A DNA stretch of 15,641 nt from Acidobacteriota bacterium (GTDB lineage Bacteria > Acidobacteriota > Blastocatellia > Pyrinomonadales > Pyrinomonadaceae): NCBI GenBank assembly GCA_024640445.1, contig JAHEEZ010000047.1, positions 3,112 through 18,752 of the forward strand, read 5' to 3'. This document shows positions 7,461 through 14,453 of the stretch, one piece after another. The position numbers and the translations under genes are program-made. Under the pieces are notes generated by a model that worked only from the letters and a program-made list of their open reading frames with translations, was not told the origin of the DNA and did no database searches. Numbering within the stretch: position 1 is the first letter of the stretch; each line of letters begins with the position of its first letter.

Positions 7461-8258
7461 ATGTTAGATCAATTAGTCGAATCCAAGAGCGATCCGCAGG
7501 CAAACAAGTGGCGGAACGGGCTTCTGCTCGTTACGCTAATTCTTGTTTTCACCTCGTTCGTTTCAGGATTGGGTTACAGCCTTTTTAATCAAAACTTGTT
7601 CGTCGGTGGCGACGGCCTTGAGCTGTCTACGCTGGTAGCACCGGTACCTTTGCCGGAAGAAGCCCCGCCCGAACCCGAAGTTGAAAAGCAACCCGAGAAG
7701 CAGATCAACGCCGACGTTCGCAAGGAGTTGATCGCAAACCTCAACATGACCCCGCCCAAGCCGCCGGACAAGATCAGTACGGATCAGCTTAAAGCGAGGG
7801 TTCTTCGTGACAACACGCCGGTGGTCAAGGGCGATGTAGACTCAGACCGATTTGACTCCAACAGGCCGAAGCCCAGTCAGGCTGACCTTAGCAATGCTCT
7901 TGGTCAGACGGACGCGCCGGTCTCTGACGATGGTCCAAAGTCTGCGCCGCCTCCGCCGCCTCCGCCGCCTCCTTCAGTTCCCAAGAGGATTTCGAAGGGC
8001 GTGGTGAACGGTTCGGCAGTTAGCCTTCCGAAGCCGGCTTACCCGGCGGCCGCTCGAGCGGTGAATGCGAAGGGGTCTGTTAATGTCGCGATCGTTATCA
8101 GCAAGGATGGCAGCGTGATCTCGGCGAGCGCCGTAAGTGGTCATCCGCTTCTTCGTGCGGCAGCTGAAGGAGCGGCGAGAAGGGCAAGGTTCAGGCCGAC
8201 TCTTTTGTCAGGCCAGCCCGTTGAGGTATCCGGCGTCATTGTCTACAATTTCCAGTAG
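7461..8258 (+). CDS. tonB: Energy transducer TonB
   Basis: Inner-membrane protein that passes proton-motive force from ExbB/ExbD to outer-membrane transporters. The 265 residues contain a short cytoplasmic N-terminus, one helix (about 19-40), a Pro/Glu-rich periplasmic linker (60-175) and a C-terminal TonB domain (188-264). That domain shows KPAYPAAARA (191-200), GSVNVAIVISKDGSV (205-219) and a closing VIVYNF. The linker contains nine consecutive prolines (163-171). The start is well supported: AGAGAGG lies nine bases before the ATG. It heads a cluster with exbB, exbD and exbD on the same strand. No TonB-dependent receptor is next to it, so its substrate cannot be told and it may serve many receptors. 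Confidence 0.93.
   Translation: MLDQLVESKSDPQANKWRNGLLLVTLILVFTSFVSGLGYSLFNQNLFVGGDGLELSTLVAPVPLPEEAPPEPEVEKQPEKQINADVRKELIANLNMTPPKPPDKISTDQLKARVLRDNTPVVKGDVDSDRFDSNRPKPSQADLSNALGQTDAPVSDDGPKSAPPPPPPPPPSVPKRISKGVVNGSAVSLPKPAYPAAARAVNAKGSVNVAIVISKDGSVISASAVSGHPLLRAAAEGAARRARFRPTLLSGQPVEVSGVIVYNFQ
7947..7973 (+). repeat. Three 9-base repeats coding polyproline in tonB
   Basis: CCGCCTCCG occurs twice in tandem, followed by CCGCCTCCT. The 27 bases encode nine consecutive prolines in the periplasmic linker of TonB. Units are a multiple of three, so gain or loss of a copy would keep the frame. Confidence 0.8.
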
Positions 8259-8276
8259 ACGACGGAACATCTTGTG

Positions 8277-8312
8277 CGACTGTGAGGAACAATTACCTGT
8301 GCCTCACAGTCG
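8277..8312. promoter_or_regulatory. Perfect 11-bp inverted repeat between tonB and exbB
   Basis: CGACTGTGAGG (8277-8287) and CCTCACAGTCG (8302-8312) are exact reverse complements around a 14-base loop. The RNA hairpin would start 18 bases after the tonB stop codon. No T-run follows directly (next bases TAGAAAACA), so it does not look like a standard terminator. It could be an mRNA-stabilising or processing element that sets tonB against exbB levels, a partial attenuator, or a DNA operator. Confidence 0.7.
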
Positions 8313-8339
8313 TAGAAAACATCAATCACAGCAATCATA

Positions 8340-8360
8340 GATTTTTTGATTTTTTGGAGG
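8340..8360 (+). promoter_or_regulatory. U-rich leader and strong ribosome site of exbB
   Basis: Two tandem GATTTTTT units (8340-8355) run directly into GGAGG (8356-8360), which lies seven bases before the exbB ATG. The Shine-Dalgarno site is the strongest in the window. U-rich tracts just upstream of such sites are known to help ribosomal protein S1 binding, so high exbB translation is a fair inference. Confidence 0.6.
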
Positions 8361-8367
8361 AAAAACA

Positions 8368-9117
8368 ATGACTTTTTTTGGCAGCCTTCTTGGCTTCTTT
8401 GGATTTTTCTTGATGTTCGCTGAAGAAGGCGAGAAGTTTAACTTCAGCTTCTACAGAATTGCTAGCGAGCTGACGATCCCGGGTTGGATAGTTATCATCG
8501 TTCTGCTGATCCAGTCCATTTACCTCATCGCCATCGGCATCGAGCGAATGCTTACTTACAACAAGGCGAAACAACAATCGCGCCAGTATGCTCCGAAAGT
8601 TGCGCAGGCTCTTAAGACCGGCAACATTGATGAAGCGATCACGATAAGCGACAAGCACAAGGATTCGCACCTTGCAATGGTCGTTTCGTCGGGTTTGAAG
8701 GAATTCAGCGCTCACCAGGGCAACACTGAGATCTCGGGTGATGAAATGGAAGCCTCGAAGCGTGCCCTTCAGAGGGCGATCGCGGTTAAGACCGCCGAAC
8801 TCAAGAGAGGCCTTGCAGGGCTTGCCACGATCGGCTCAACAGCTCCGTTCGTAGGACTGTTCGGTACTGTCGTCGGTATCATCGGTGCATTCGTCAGTCT
8901 CGCTGCTAACGAATCGGCCGGTATCGGCCTGGTCGGCGGCTCCATCGCTGAAGCACTTGTGGCTACCGCGTTCGGTATCGGCGTTGCGGTTCCGGCAGTG
9001 TGGATGTTCAACTACTTCACCAATAAGGTCACCAGCTTCAGCGTTGAGATGGAAAACTCGGCGTCGGAACTCGTTGATTACTTCCTTAAGCAGAGGACCA
9101 AGCGCCTTGGCAACTAG
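8368..9117 (+). CDS. exbB: MotA/TolQ/ExbB proton channel family protein
   Basis: Proton-channel subunit that works with ExbD to energise TonB. The 249 residues show a hydrophobic N-terminal segment (2-17), a first full helix (about 38-58), a cytoplasmic loop (60-150), and two C-terminal helices. The second contains GLATIGSTAPFVGLFGTVVG (151-170) and the third GSIAEALVATAFGIGVAVPA (191-210), both hallmarks of the family. The ATG has GGAGG seven bases upstream. It is followed 44 bases later by exbD, and all four genes of the cluster point the same way. TolQ is the closest alternative, but the tonB neighbour favours ExbB. Confidence 0.94.
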   Translation: MTFFGSLLGFFGFFLMFAEEGEKFNFSFYRIASELTIPGWIVIIVLLIQSIYLIAIGIERMLTYNKAKQQSRQYAPKVAQALKTGNIDEAITISDKHKDSHLAMVVSSGLKEFSAHQGNTEISGDEMEASKRALQRAIAVKTAELKRGLAGLATIGSTAPFVGLFGTVVGIIGAFVSLAANESAGIGLVGGSIAEALVATAFGIGVAVPAVWMFNYFTNKVTSFSVEMENSASELVDYFLKQRTKRLGN

Positions 9118-9161
9118 TTTCTGGCCCTTGAAGTTCAAAAGTTTTACGGGAGAAATTTGTT

Positions 9162-9596
9162 ATGGCAGCTAAAGTTGGTGGAACCGACGAATATAACTCG
9201 GAGATCAACGTAACCCCTATGGTGGACGTGATGCTCGTGTTGCTGATCATCTTTATGATCGTCACACCGCTGCTCCAGCAGGGGGTTACAGTGAACTTCC
9301 CGAGGGAAATGATCGCCCCGAAAGAAGACCCGGAAATAGTTAAAGACACCTCAGTGGTTGTGGCAATCCCTTCGGATGACCAATTCTACATAGGAAAGGA
9401 AAACTATCCGCTGGATCTTCTAGGAGAGACCATTAAGTCGAGAATGGAAGGCAAACCGCCGAATAAGCGTATCGTGTATATAAAGAGCGGCATCGACGTG
9501 AGCTATGGAACCGTGGTTCAGGCAATCGATACGATCCGAAAACAGGATATCGATAAGATCGGTCTTGTAGCCGACAAGAAGAAAGAGAAGAAGTAG
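9162..9596 (+). CDS. exbD: Biopolymer transporter ExbD (first copy)
   Basis: Single-span partner of ExbB. The 144 residues begin with a short cytoplasmic tail and INVTPMVDVMLVLLIIFMIV (15-34), in which D22 matches the essential membrane Asp of ExbD/TolR. A periplasmic domain follows, with VYIKSGIDVSYGTVVQAIDTIR (about 105-126), and a Lys-rich end. GGGAG lies nine bases before the ATG. The charged C-terminal tail DKKKEKK is unlike that of the second copy. The second exbD starts 34 bases downstream. Confidence 0.94.
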   Translation: MAAKVGGTDEYNSEINVTPMVDVMLVLLIIFMIVTPLLQQGVTVNFPREMIAPKEDPEIVKDTSVVVAIPSDDQFYIGKENYPLDLLGETIKSRMEGKPPNKRIVYIKSGIDVSYGTVVQAIDTIRKQDIDKIGLVADKKKEKK

Positions 9597-9630
9597 CGAG
9601 GGCGTTTAGCCATCAAGGAGTAATAGCGAT

Positions 9631-10113
9631 ATGGGAATGAGTGGCACCGGAAGAGCTGCAGATGGGGCTGTTCCGAATATTAATGTGACGCCTTTGATCG
9701 ACGTTCTTCTGGTTCTATTGATCATCTTTATGATCATCTCTCCAGTGAAACCTCATCAGTTTGAGGCCAAGGTTCCTGCAGAACCGCAGGATCTGCCGGA
9801 AGATGTCGAGATCACCCCAAATCCTCTGACATTGGTTGTGTCTATTAACGGAAGCGATCTTAAGGTCAAACTGAATACTGAGGATGTCGGCGATGTTTCA
9901 GACACTGAACCATTGCAGACACGGCTAAAGCAGGTCTTCGATGAGCGGGAGCAGAAGAACGTGGTTCGTGAGGGTACGAACGAGATAGAGAAGACCGTGT
10001 TTATCAAGGCGCCTAAGAGCGTTCGTTACGGGGACGTTGTCAAGGTGATCGACGGTGTGAAACAGGCCGGGGCACAGCCGGTCGGACTGCAGATCGACGA
10101 TTTGTCTGGATAA
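9631..10113 (+). CDS. exbD: Biopolymer transporter ExbD (second copy)
   Basis: A second ExbD/TolR-family protein of 160 residues. INVTPLIDVLLVLLIIFMII (17-36) carries the membrane Asp at 24. The periplasmic domain ends in VFIKAPKSVRYGDVVKVIDG followed by a QPVGLQ motif typical of the family. AGGAG lies ten bases before the ATG. It differs from copy one in having a longer, acidic periplasmic linker (45-100), so the two are diverged paralogues and probably not a recent duplication. They may form a mixed ExbD dimer within the ExbB ring; this is an inference. It is the last gene before a strong terminator. Confidence 0.94.
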   Translation: MGMSGTGRAADGAVPNINVTPLIDVLLVLLIIFMIISPVKPHQFEAKVPAEPQDLPEDVEITPNPLTLVVSINGSDLKVKLNTEDVGDVSDTEPLQTRLKQVFDEREQKNVVREGTNEIEKTVFIKAPKSVRYGDVVKVIDGVKQAGAQPVGLQIDDLSG

Positions 10114-10131
10114 GGAGCCGATAGATTATTC

Positions 10132-10166
10132 AAAGGAAGGTCCGGGAAGTTTCCCGGCCTTCTTTT
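10132..10166 (+). terminator. Intrinsic terminator of the tonB-exbB-exbD-exbD unit
   Basis: GAAGG, a bulged T and CCGGGAA (10136-10148) pair with TTCCCGG and CCTTC (10151-10162), and TTTT follows (10163-10166). A-T and G-T pairs from AAAG upstream can extend the stem into the T-run. It begins 18 bases after the exbD stop. Confidence 0.88.
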
Positions 10167-10202
10167 GCTAAGTTATTTGCGGGATTAATGGAGTCAAAGA
10201 AG

Positions 10203-11189
10203 ATGAAGATCTCTCGTCTAGGGATATTTGGATTAATACTTTTCAGCGTAGCCATTGGCGGAAGCTGTTCCTTGTATAACCGTGTGATGGCACGCAAGTA
10301 CCTGGTGGATGGTGCCAGGGCTTACAACGAGCGACAATTCGCGATGGCGGAAGAGAAATTCAGGACCGCTGTTGGATACGATCCGGAAGGCGTTAGTTTC
10401 GAAAGCCGGACAGCGCAACTTTTCCTCGCCCGTACGCTGCATTCGGGTTACGCCGGCAATCGTAAGGAGACGAAGAAGGCAGAAGAGGCGATAACTGAAT
10501 ACAAGAAAGCACTCAAAGGATTCACCAACGACGTCAAATCGAAACGGGAGGAGGTGGCCGCCAAGCCTCAAGACGAGACGGCCCGAAAAGAACTTGCTTC
10601 CGCGGAAAACAGTGTTGGTAGTATCGTCCGATCGATCGCAAGTCTCTACCAGAACTTGGGGCAGGACGACAAATGGCGTGAATGGCAGCTTGCTGCCGCT
10701 GGTAACGCCGATCTTCCGGGATCGGTGCGTGCAAATTCTTTCGTCGGTCTTGCTGCGAAAGAGTACACCTGCGCCAATGATATTACCGAGCTAAAGGACA
10801 TAAAGAAGACGATTCAAAAAGGTGCCGAGTCGACTTTTGAGTTTGTAAAGCCGGAAGGCAAAGAAGGGTTCGACAAAGATTTCGAAAGACTTAAGAAGTG
10901 CGTTGCCGATGGGACATCTTTCATCGACAAAGCGATTGAACTCGATCCCGAAAGCGATTCAGCCTGGTCCTACAGGACAAGCCTGCTTGTTCAAAAATCG
11001 CGGATCGCTGAAATGGACGGCGATGACGCTAAGAAAGACGAGTACAAGAAAGCTTCAGACACGGCCAAGAAGAAGTTTGAAGAATTAGCCGAGAAGCGTC
11101 GGAAGGCTGAAGAAGAAGAAGCCCGCAAGGCGGCTGAGGCCGCTGCCAAGGAAGCGGGAGAGAAACCTGAAAATAAGAAAGAAGACTGA
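10203..11189 (+). CDS. Exported TPR-like protein, candidate lipoprotein
   Basis: Function unknown. From ATG 10203 it has 328 residues: a signal peptide (MKISRLGIFGLILFSVAIGG) followed by SC, possibly a lipobox, though Gly at -3 makes it imperfect. The mature part is mainly helical. A TPR-like unit is seen early (AYNERQFAMAEEKFRTAVGYDP, about 40-61). A second one is near the middle-to-end (FIDKAIELDPESDSAW, about 240-255). A long Lys/Glu/Ala-rich coiled-coil or disordered tail covers the last 50 residues. ATG 10203 is preferred because GGAG lies nine bases upstream; the in-frame ATG at 10188 has no good ribosome site and adds MESKK. It follows the exbD terminator, so it is probably transcribed separately, but it may work with the Exb/Ton system by position. 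TPR domains usually mediate protein binding. Confidence 0.8.
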   Translation: MKISRLGIFGLILFSVAIGGSCSLYNRVMARKYLVDGARAYNERQFAMAEEKFRTAVGYDPEGVSFESRTAQLFLARTLHSGYAGNRKETKKAEEAITEYKKALKGFTNDVKSKREEVAAKPQDETARKELASAENSVGSIVRSIASLYQNLGQDDKWREWQLAAAGNADLPGSVRANSFVGLAAKEYTCANDITELKDIKKTIQKGAESTFEFVKPEGKEGFDKDFERLKKCVADGTSFIDKAIELDPESDSAWSYRTSLLVQKSRIAEMDGDDAKKDEYKKASDTAKKKFEELAEKRRKAEEEEARKAAEAAAKEAGEKPENKKED

Positions 11190-11222
11190 TTCGCGGATGA
11201 AGATCCGTGAGCCGGAACTTGG

Positions 11223-11264
11223 AAAGGCAACATTTGATTCTTGTGATCGGGTGTTGCCTTTTTT
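11223..11264 (+). terminator. Intrinsic terminator after the TPR protein
   Basis: AAAGGCAACA (11223-11232) pairs perfectly with TGTTGCCTTT (11252-11261) across a 19-base loop. The stem runs into six T (11259-11264). A small CGGAT-GAAG-ATCCG hairpin precedes it at 11194-11207. Confidence 0.85.
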
Positions 11265-11314
11265 GCTCGATTTGGCGGAGTAAGCGGGAACTGTAGTAAA
11301 GCGCGCTGGTGAAC

Positions 11315-11323
11315 TGATATATT
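11315..11323 (+). promoter_or_regulatory. Candidate extended -10 promoter of the rel gene
   Basis: TGATATATT has the extended -10 form: TG, one base, then TATATT (five of six). No good -35 is present (AGTAAA at 11295). Transcription would start near 11330, only about six bases before the ATG, in line with the absence of any Shine-Dalgarno site there. Confidence 0.4.
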
Positions 11324-11335
11324 TGAATATCCAAT

Positions 11336-13552
11336 ATGATCCGGATCGAGGACATTATAGAAAAGGTTGAAAGGAATCATCCGAACGCGGACGTCGAGAT
11401 GATCAGGCGCGCTTACCTTTTTTCCGCTCTTCACCACAAAGGTCAGACCCGTGCATCGGGAGAGCCTTACCTCGTACATCCGCTTGAGGTCGCAGATATC
11501 CTCGCCGACATGCGTCTTGATGATGTCAGCGTTTCTACTGGGCTGCTCCACGACGTCGTCGAAGACACTCTTGTCGATCTTGATACGATTCGAGAGTATT
11601 TTGGGGATGAGATCACCAGGCTCGTGGACGGCCTTACAAAGATAGCTCACATCAGCAATCTCCCGAAAGAGAAACAGCAGGCCGAGAATGTACGCAAGAT
11701 GGTGCTCGCGATGATCACAGACGTACGGGTCGTGATCATCAAGCTTGTAGACCGCCTCCATAACATGCGGACGATGGAGTTCCTCAAGCCCGAAAAGCGG
11801 GCGCGGATCTCTCAGGAAACCCTCGACATCTATTCGCCTATCGCACACCGTCTTGGGATGGGTAAGCTCAGGGGAGAACTTGAAGACCTCTCTTTCCGGT
11901 ATCTCTATCCGGAGGAATACAGGAGCCTTTCAAAGGAAGTTGAGAGTCGCAGGCCCGAACTTGAAAAAGCGCTTGAAGGCATTACCAGCACTATCAGGGA
12001 AAAGCTTGCTGAAAATGACGTGCCCGTGGTTGAAGTTCAGGGCCGTGTTAAGCGACTTTATTCGTTATGGCGCAAGCTCAAGAAGCGGAGACTTGAGATC
12101 GAAGAGGTTTATGATCTGATCGCTGCCCGGATCATCACGACGAACGAAAAGAGAAACTGCTATCTCGCCCTAAGCGTCGTGCATGATATCTGGACTCCGG
12201 TCCCGGAGCGCTTCAAGGATTGGATCGGCAGTCCCCGCGACAACCTGTATAGATCACTTCATACATCCGTGATCGGCAAAGGCGGCCAGGCCTTTGAGGT
12301 CCAGATACGTACAGAGGAGATGCATTACGTCGCTGAAGAGGGTGTCGCCGCGCACTGGCGCTATAAGGACAACAAACTTGGTCATATCGATGACCAGAGC
12401 ATCGACGAGCTGCGAAAGACGGTCGAGAAGCTCCTTCTCCCGCTTGTGGAAACTACTGAGGGCAACGAGGACTCGGAAGATTTCATTGAATCGCTCAAAC
12501 TCGACCTTTACCCAAAGGACGTTTACACCTTTACGCCGATGGGGAAGGTGATCGAGCTTCCCAGGGGCGCGACGCCGATCGACTTTGCGTATTCCATCCA
12601 CTCAGAAGTGGGAGATACTTGTACTGGCGCGAAGATAAACGGCAGGATCGTACCGCTTCGAACGAAGCTCCAGAATGGGAATGTCGTTGAGATCCTTACG
12701 ACCCCGAATTCCACTCCGTCCCGCGACTGGCTGAACTTTGTTACAACCTCAAAAGCCAGAACCCGCATTCGGCACTGGATCGCGGAACAACAGCGCACCG
12801 AGTCGGTGGAGATGGGCCGCAGGCTTTTCGAGAAAGAGCTTCGAAGGTTTGGCATGTCGCCGAAGAAGATCCTTTCGGATGAAGAAGAGATGAGGCGGGT
12901 AGCGAACGAATACGGGTTGGGAAGACCCGAAGATCTTCTTGCATCGATCGGTTACGGGAAGACGCTTCCCAGAAATGTCCTCGCTAAGTACCTGGGCCCT
13001 GAGAAGTTTAGCGAGCGCGATCCTGACAAGAAAGAAAAGACCCGGCTTGAAACGGGCATGAAGGCCGTCAGACGGTTCATCGGTTTAGGTGACGATGCGA
13101 TAGTTGTTAAGGGGGTCGACAATCTTCTGACTACAAGGGCAAGGTGCTGCAATCCGATCAGAGGAGAGGAGATAATCGGGTATATTTCGCTTGGGAAGGG
13201 TATCGTCGTTCACAACAAACGCTGTAAGAACGTCAAACAGCTGATGGTTAACAAAGACAGGATCGTTGATGTGGAGTGGGCCCGAAGTGAAAAGGAGGAG
13301 ATCCAGTCAGTCCGTCTGTTCGTGACGACCGAGGATCGAACGGGGATGCTTGCCGGCATCACCAATGCGATCTCTGAGATCCGAACGAACATTCGCGACG
13401 CCCGCGCGAGTGTTTCTCCGAGAGACGAGGGCCTGATAGAGGTAACCGTCGAAGTCTTTGACAAGAAGCACCTTGACAAGGTCGTCGGTTCGGTGAAGAA
13501 CGTTTCCGGGGTCATCGACGTTGAAAGGGTCAATAATCTGAAAAGGAAATGA
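11336..13552 (+). CDS. rel: Bifunctional (p)ppGpp synthetase/hydrolase (RelA/SpoT family)
   Basis: Makes and degrades the stringent-response alarmone (p)ppGpp. The 738 residues carry the full long-RSH layout. The HD hydrolase (about 25-180) has H48, HD at 72-73 and VDRLHN with D139. The synthetase (about 235-345) has GRVKRLYSLWRK, YDLIAARI, YRSLHT (305-310) and FEVQIRTEEMH. The TGS domain (about 392-457) contains YTFTPMGKVIELPRGATPIDFAY-like sequence. A zinc-finger/CC domain has RCCNPIRGEEIIG (603-615) and HNKRC (626-630), and an ACT domain spans about 657-735. The RFKD motif (292-295) is the RXKD type of bifunctional enzymes, not the EXDD of RelA-only synthetases, and the HD residues are intact. 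YRSLHT replaces the more common YQSLHT. No ribosome site precedes the ATG. It is flanked by terminators on both sides, so it is probably transcribed alone. Confidence 0.97.
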   Translation: MIRIEDIIEKVERNHPNADVEMIRRAYLFSALHHKGQTRASGEPYLVHPLEVADILADMRLDDVSVSTGLLHDVVEDTLVDLDTIREYFGDEITRLVDGLTKIAHISNLPKEKQQAENVRKMVLAMITDVRVVIIKLVDRLHNMRTMEFLKPEKRARISQETLDIYSPIAHRLGMGKLRGELEDLSFRYLYPEEYRSLSKEVESRRPELEKALEGITSTIREKLAENDVPVVEVQGRVKRLYSLWRKLKKRRLEIEEVYDLIAARIITTNEKRNCYLALSVVHDIWTPVPERFKDWIGSPRDNLYRSLHTSVIGKGGQAFEVQIRTEEMHYVAEEGVAAHWRYKDNKLGHIDDQSIDELRKTVEKLLLPLVETTEGNEDSEDFIESLKLDLYPKDVYTFTPMGKVIELPRGATPIDFAYSIHSEVGDTCTGAKINGRIVPLRTKLQNGNVVEILTTPNSTPSRDWLNFVTTSKARTRIRHWIAEQQRTESVEMGRRLFEKELRRFGMSPKKILSDEEEMRRVANEYGLGRPEDLLASIGYGKTLPRNVLAKYLGPEKFSERDPDKKEKTRLETGMKAVRRFIGLGDDAIVVKGVDNLLTTRARCCNPIRGEEIIGYISLGKGIVVHNKRCKNVKQLMVNKDRIVDVEWARSEKEEIQSVRLFVTTEDRTGMLAGITNAISEIRTNIRDARASVSPRDEGLIEVTVEVFDKKHLDKVVGSVKNVSGVIDVERVNNLKRK

Positions 13553-13600
13553 GACCGGGAATACCCGAGGACGATCCATTGCCTGCCAGGGAAGGATCTG

Positions 13601-13633
13601 AGGAAAGAGCGCCGTATCGCGCTCTTTCCTTTT
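13601..13633 (+). terminator. Intrinsic terminator after rel
   Basis: AGGAAAGAGCGC (13601-13612) pairs perfectly with GCGCTCTTTCCT (13619-13630) around a six-base loop, and the stem ends in TTTT (13630-13633). At 12 bp with no mismatch it is the cleanest terminator in the window. Confidence 0.92.
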
Positions 13634-13644
13634 GGGGGGCTTTC

Positions 13645-13653
13645 TGCTATCAT
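13645..13653 (+). promoter_or_regulatory. Candidate extended -10 promoter of ridA
   Basis: TGCTATCAT has TG, one base and TATCAT (five of six to TATAAT). It lies only 12 bases after the rel terminator. The -35 position (13625-13630) falls inside the terminator stem and matches poorly. The leader to the GTG start would be about 35 bases. Confidence 0.4.
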
Positions 13654-13694
13654 CTGCCTTTTGTTCAAGACAAGGATTTAACAGGAATAGCAAC

Positions 13695-14075
13695 GTGAAA
13701 GAGATCATTTCCACGGATAGAGCGCCAGGTGCGATCGGCCCATATTCTCAAGCGGTTCGTGCAGGGAACATGCTGTTTTGCTCGGGCCAGATCCCGATTG
13801 ACCCTGAGACCGGCGAGTTCGTCTCCGATGATGTGGCGGCACAGACCGAGCGGGTGATCCTGAACCTGAGCGCTGTGCTGGAGGCTGCTGGCGGCGGATT
13901 GGAATCAGTCGTAAAGACTACGGTCTTCCTGAAGGATATGGGCGACTTCGCGGCGATGAATGAGGTTTATGCCAGGTTCTTCGACAAGAACAAGCCAGCC
14001 CGCGCGACCGTAGAGGCAGCCCGTTTGCCTAAGGATGCGAAGGTCGAGATCGAGTGTATCGCTGTGATCTCCTGA
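13695..14075 (+). CDS. ridA: RidA family reactive enamine/imine deaminase
   Basis: Hydrolyses reactive 2-aminoacrylate and related enamines/imines released by PLP enzymes, in the cytoplasm. From GTG 13695 the protein has 126 residues, close to the usual 125-130. GPYSQAV (15-21) with Y17, FCSGQIP (28-34), DVAAQTERVILNL (46-58), the Arg in PARATVEAARLP (R103) and VEIECIAV (117-124, E120) are the family's signature and active-site positions. The GTG start is chosen because AGGA lies eight bases upstream and the family N-terminus (xxIxTxxAPGAIGPYSQ) begins there. A longer frame from 13632 would start inside the terminator. It points towards rpmB on the other strand. Confidence 0.95.
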   Translation: MKEIISTDRAPGAIGPYSQAVRAGNMLFCSGQIPIDPETGEFVSDDVAAQTERVILNLSAVLEAAGGGLESVVKTTVFLKDMGDFAAMNEVYARFFDKNKPARATVEAARLPKDAKVEIECIAVIS

Positions 14076-14090
14076 AGCGTCAGGTCACGG

Positions 14091-14142
14091 TATTTGCGAT
14101 CTTCTGTGCAAATAGCAAGCGCCGGATCAGATCCGGCGCTTG
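14091..14142. terminator. Two hairpins between convergent ridA and rpmB
   Basis: TATTTGC (14091-14097) pairs with GCAAATA (14108-14114). Directly after it, CAAGCGCCGGATC (14116-14128) pairs with GATCCGGCGCTTG (14130-14142), a 13-bp perfect palindrome around a single base. Neither strand has a long T-run after the big stem, but its position between two converging genes fits a shared bidirectional terminator. Confidence 0.65.
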
Positions 14143-14174
14143 GCAACCATTGAAAAGATAAGGAACTCAAAGTC

Positions 14175-14378
14175 CTACGCGGCACGAACAGCTTTAACGA
14201 TCCTGCCAGACTTGATGCACCTGGTGCATACCTTCTTGCGAACCGTTGCGCCGTTTGCGGCCATTACACGGACTCGCTGGAGATTCGGGTTGAACCGCCT
14301 GCGGGTCTTGTTATTTGCATGCGAGACATTGTTTCCAAACTGGGGGCGCTTGCCGCATACGTCGCATTGTTTTGCCAT
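14175..14378 (-). CDS. rpmB: 50S ribosomal protein L28
   Basis: Structural protein of the large ribosomal subunit. It has 67 residues, normal for short bacterial L28. MAKQCDVCGKRPQFGNNVSH (1-20) and RRFNPNLQRVRV (27-38) are family signatures. C5, C8, C51 and C54 form two CxxC pairs, the zinc-binding (C+) form of the protein. The start at 14378 is set by GGAGG on the minus strand (14389-14393) ten bases upstream; a longer frame from 14414 is not needed. No rpmG (L33) lies beside it, unlike the rpmB-rpmG pair of many proteobacteria. Transcription comes from the promoter at 14454-14482 through a leader of about 70 bases. Confidence 0.97.
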   Translation of the reverse strand: MAKQCDVCGKRPQFGNNVSHANNKTRRRFNPNLQRVRVMAANGATVRKKVCTRCIKSGRIVKAVRAA

Positions 14379-14412
14379 GAGAATGTAGCCTCCAAAAATA
14401 ATGACACTGGTC

Positions 14413-14445
14413 AAAAAAAGGTGTTGAGTTTGTCTGCGAACTCAA
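14413..14445 (-). promoter_or_regulatory. Attenuator-like hairpin plus T-run in the rpmB leader
   Basis: Read on the minus strand, TTGAGTT (14445-14439) pairs with AACTCAA (14430-14424) over an eight-base loop. CACC and then seven T (14419-14413) follow. It lies inside the predicted leader, between the start of transcription and the ribosome site. The stem is AT-rich and separated from the T-run by four bases, so termination would be partial at best. Confidence 0.45.
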
Positions 14446-14453
14446 AACAACAA

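Noticed and set aside
7206..7467. Two short + strand frames (7206-7412 and 7267-7467) in the secF-tonB gap
   Set aside because: They overlap each other in different frames, lack ribosome sites, show no recognisable motif, and the second runs into the tonB start. They look like chance frames in non-coding DNA.
10991..11848. 285-codon minus-strand frame across the TPR protein end and the rel start
   Set aside because: It is antisense to two well-supported genes and crosses a strong terminator region; it shows no family motif. Long antisense frames are expected from the codon use of this genome.
13632..13694. Longer N-terminus for RidA starting at 13632
   Set aside because: It would begin within the T-run of the rel terminator and upstream of the likely transcription start; the GTG at 13695 has a good ribosome site and gives the normal family length.
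14379..14414. Longer N-terminus for L28 starting at 14414 on the minus strand
   Set aside because: The extra 12 residues are not part of the family, and GGAGG at 14389-14393 places the start at 14378.
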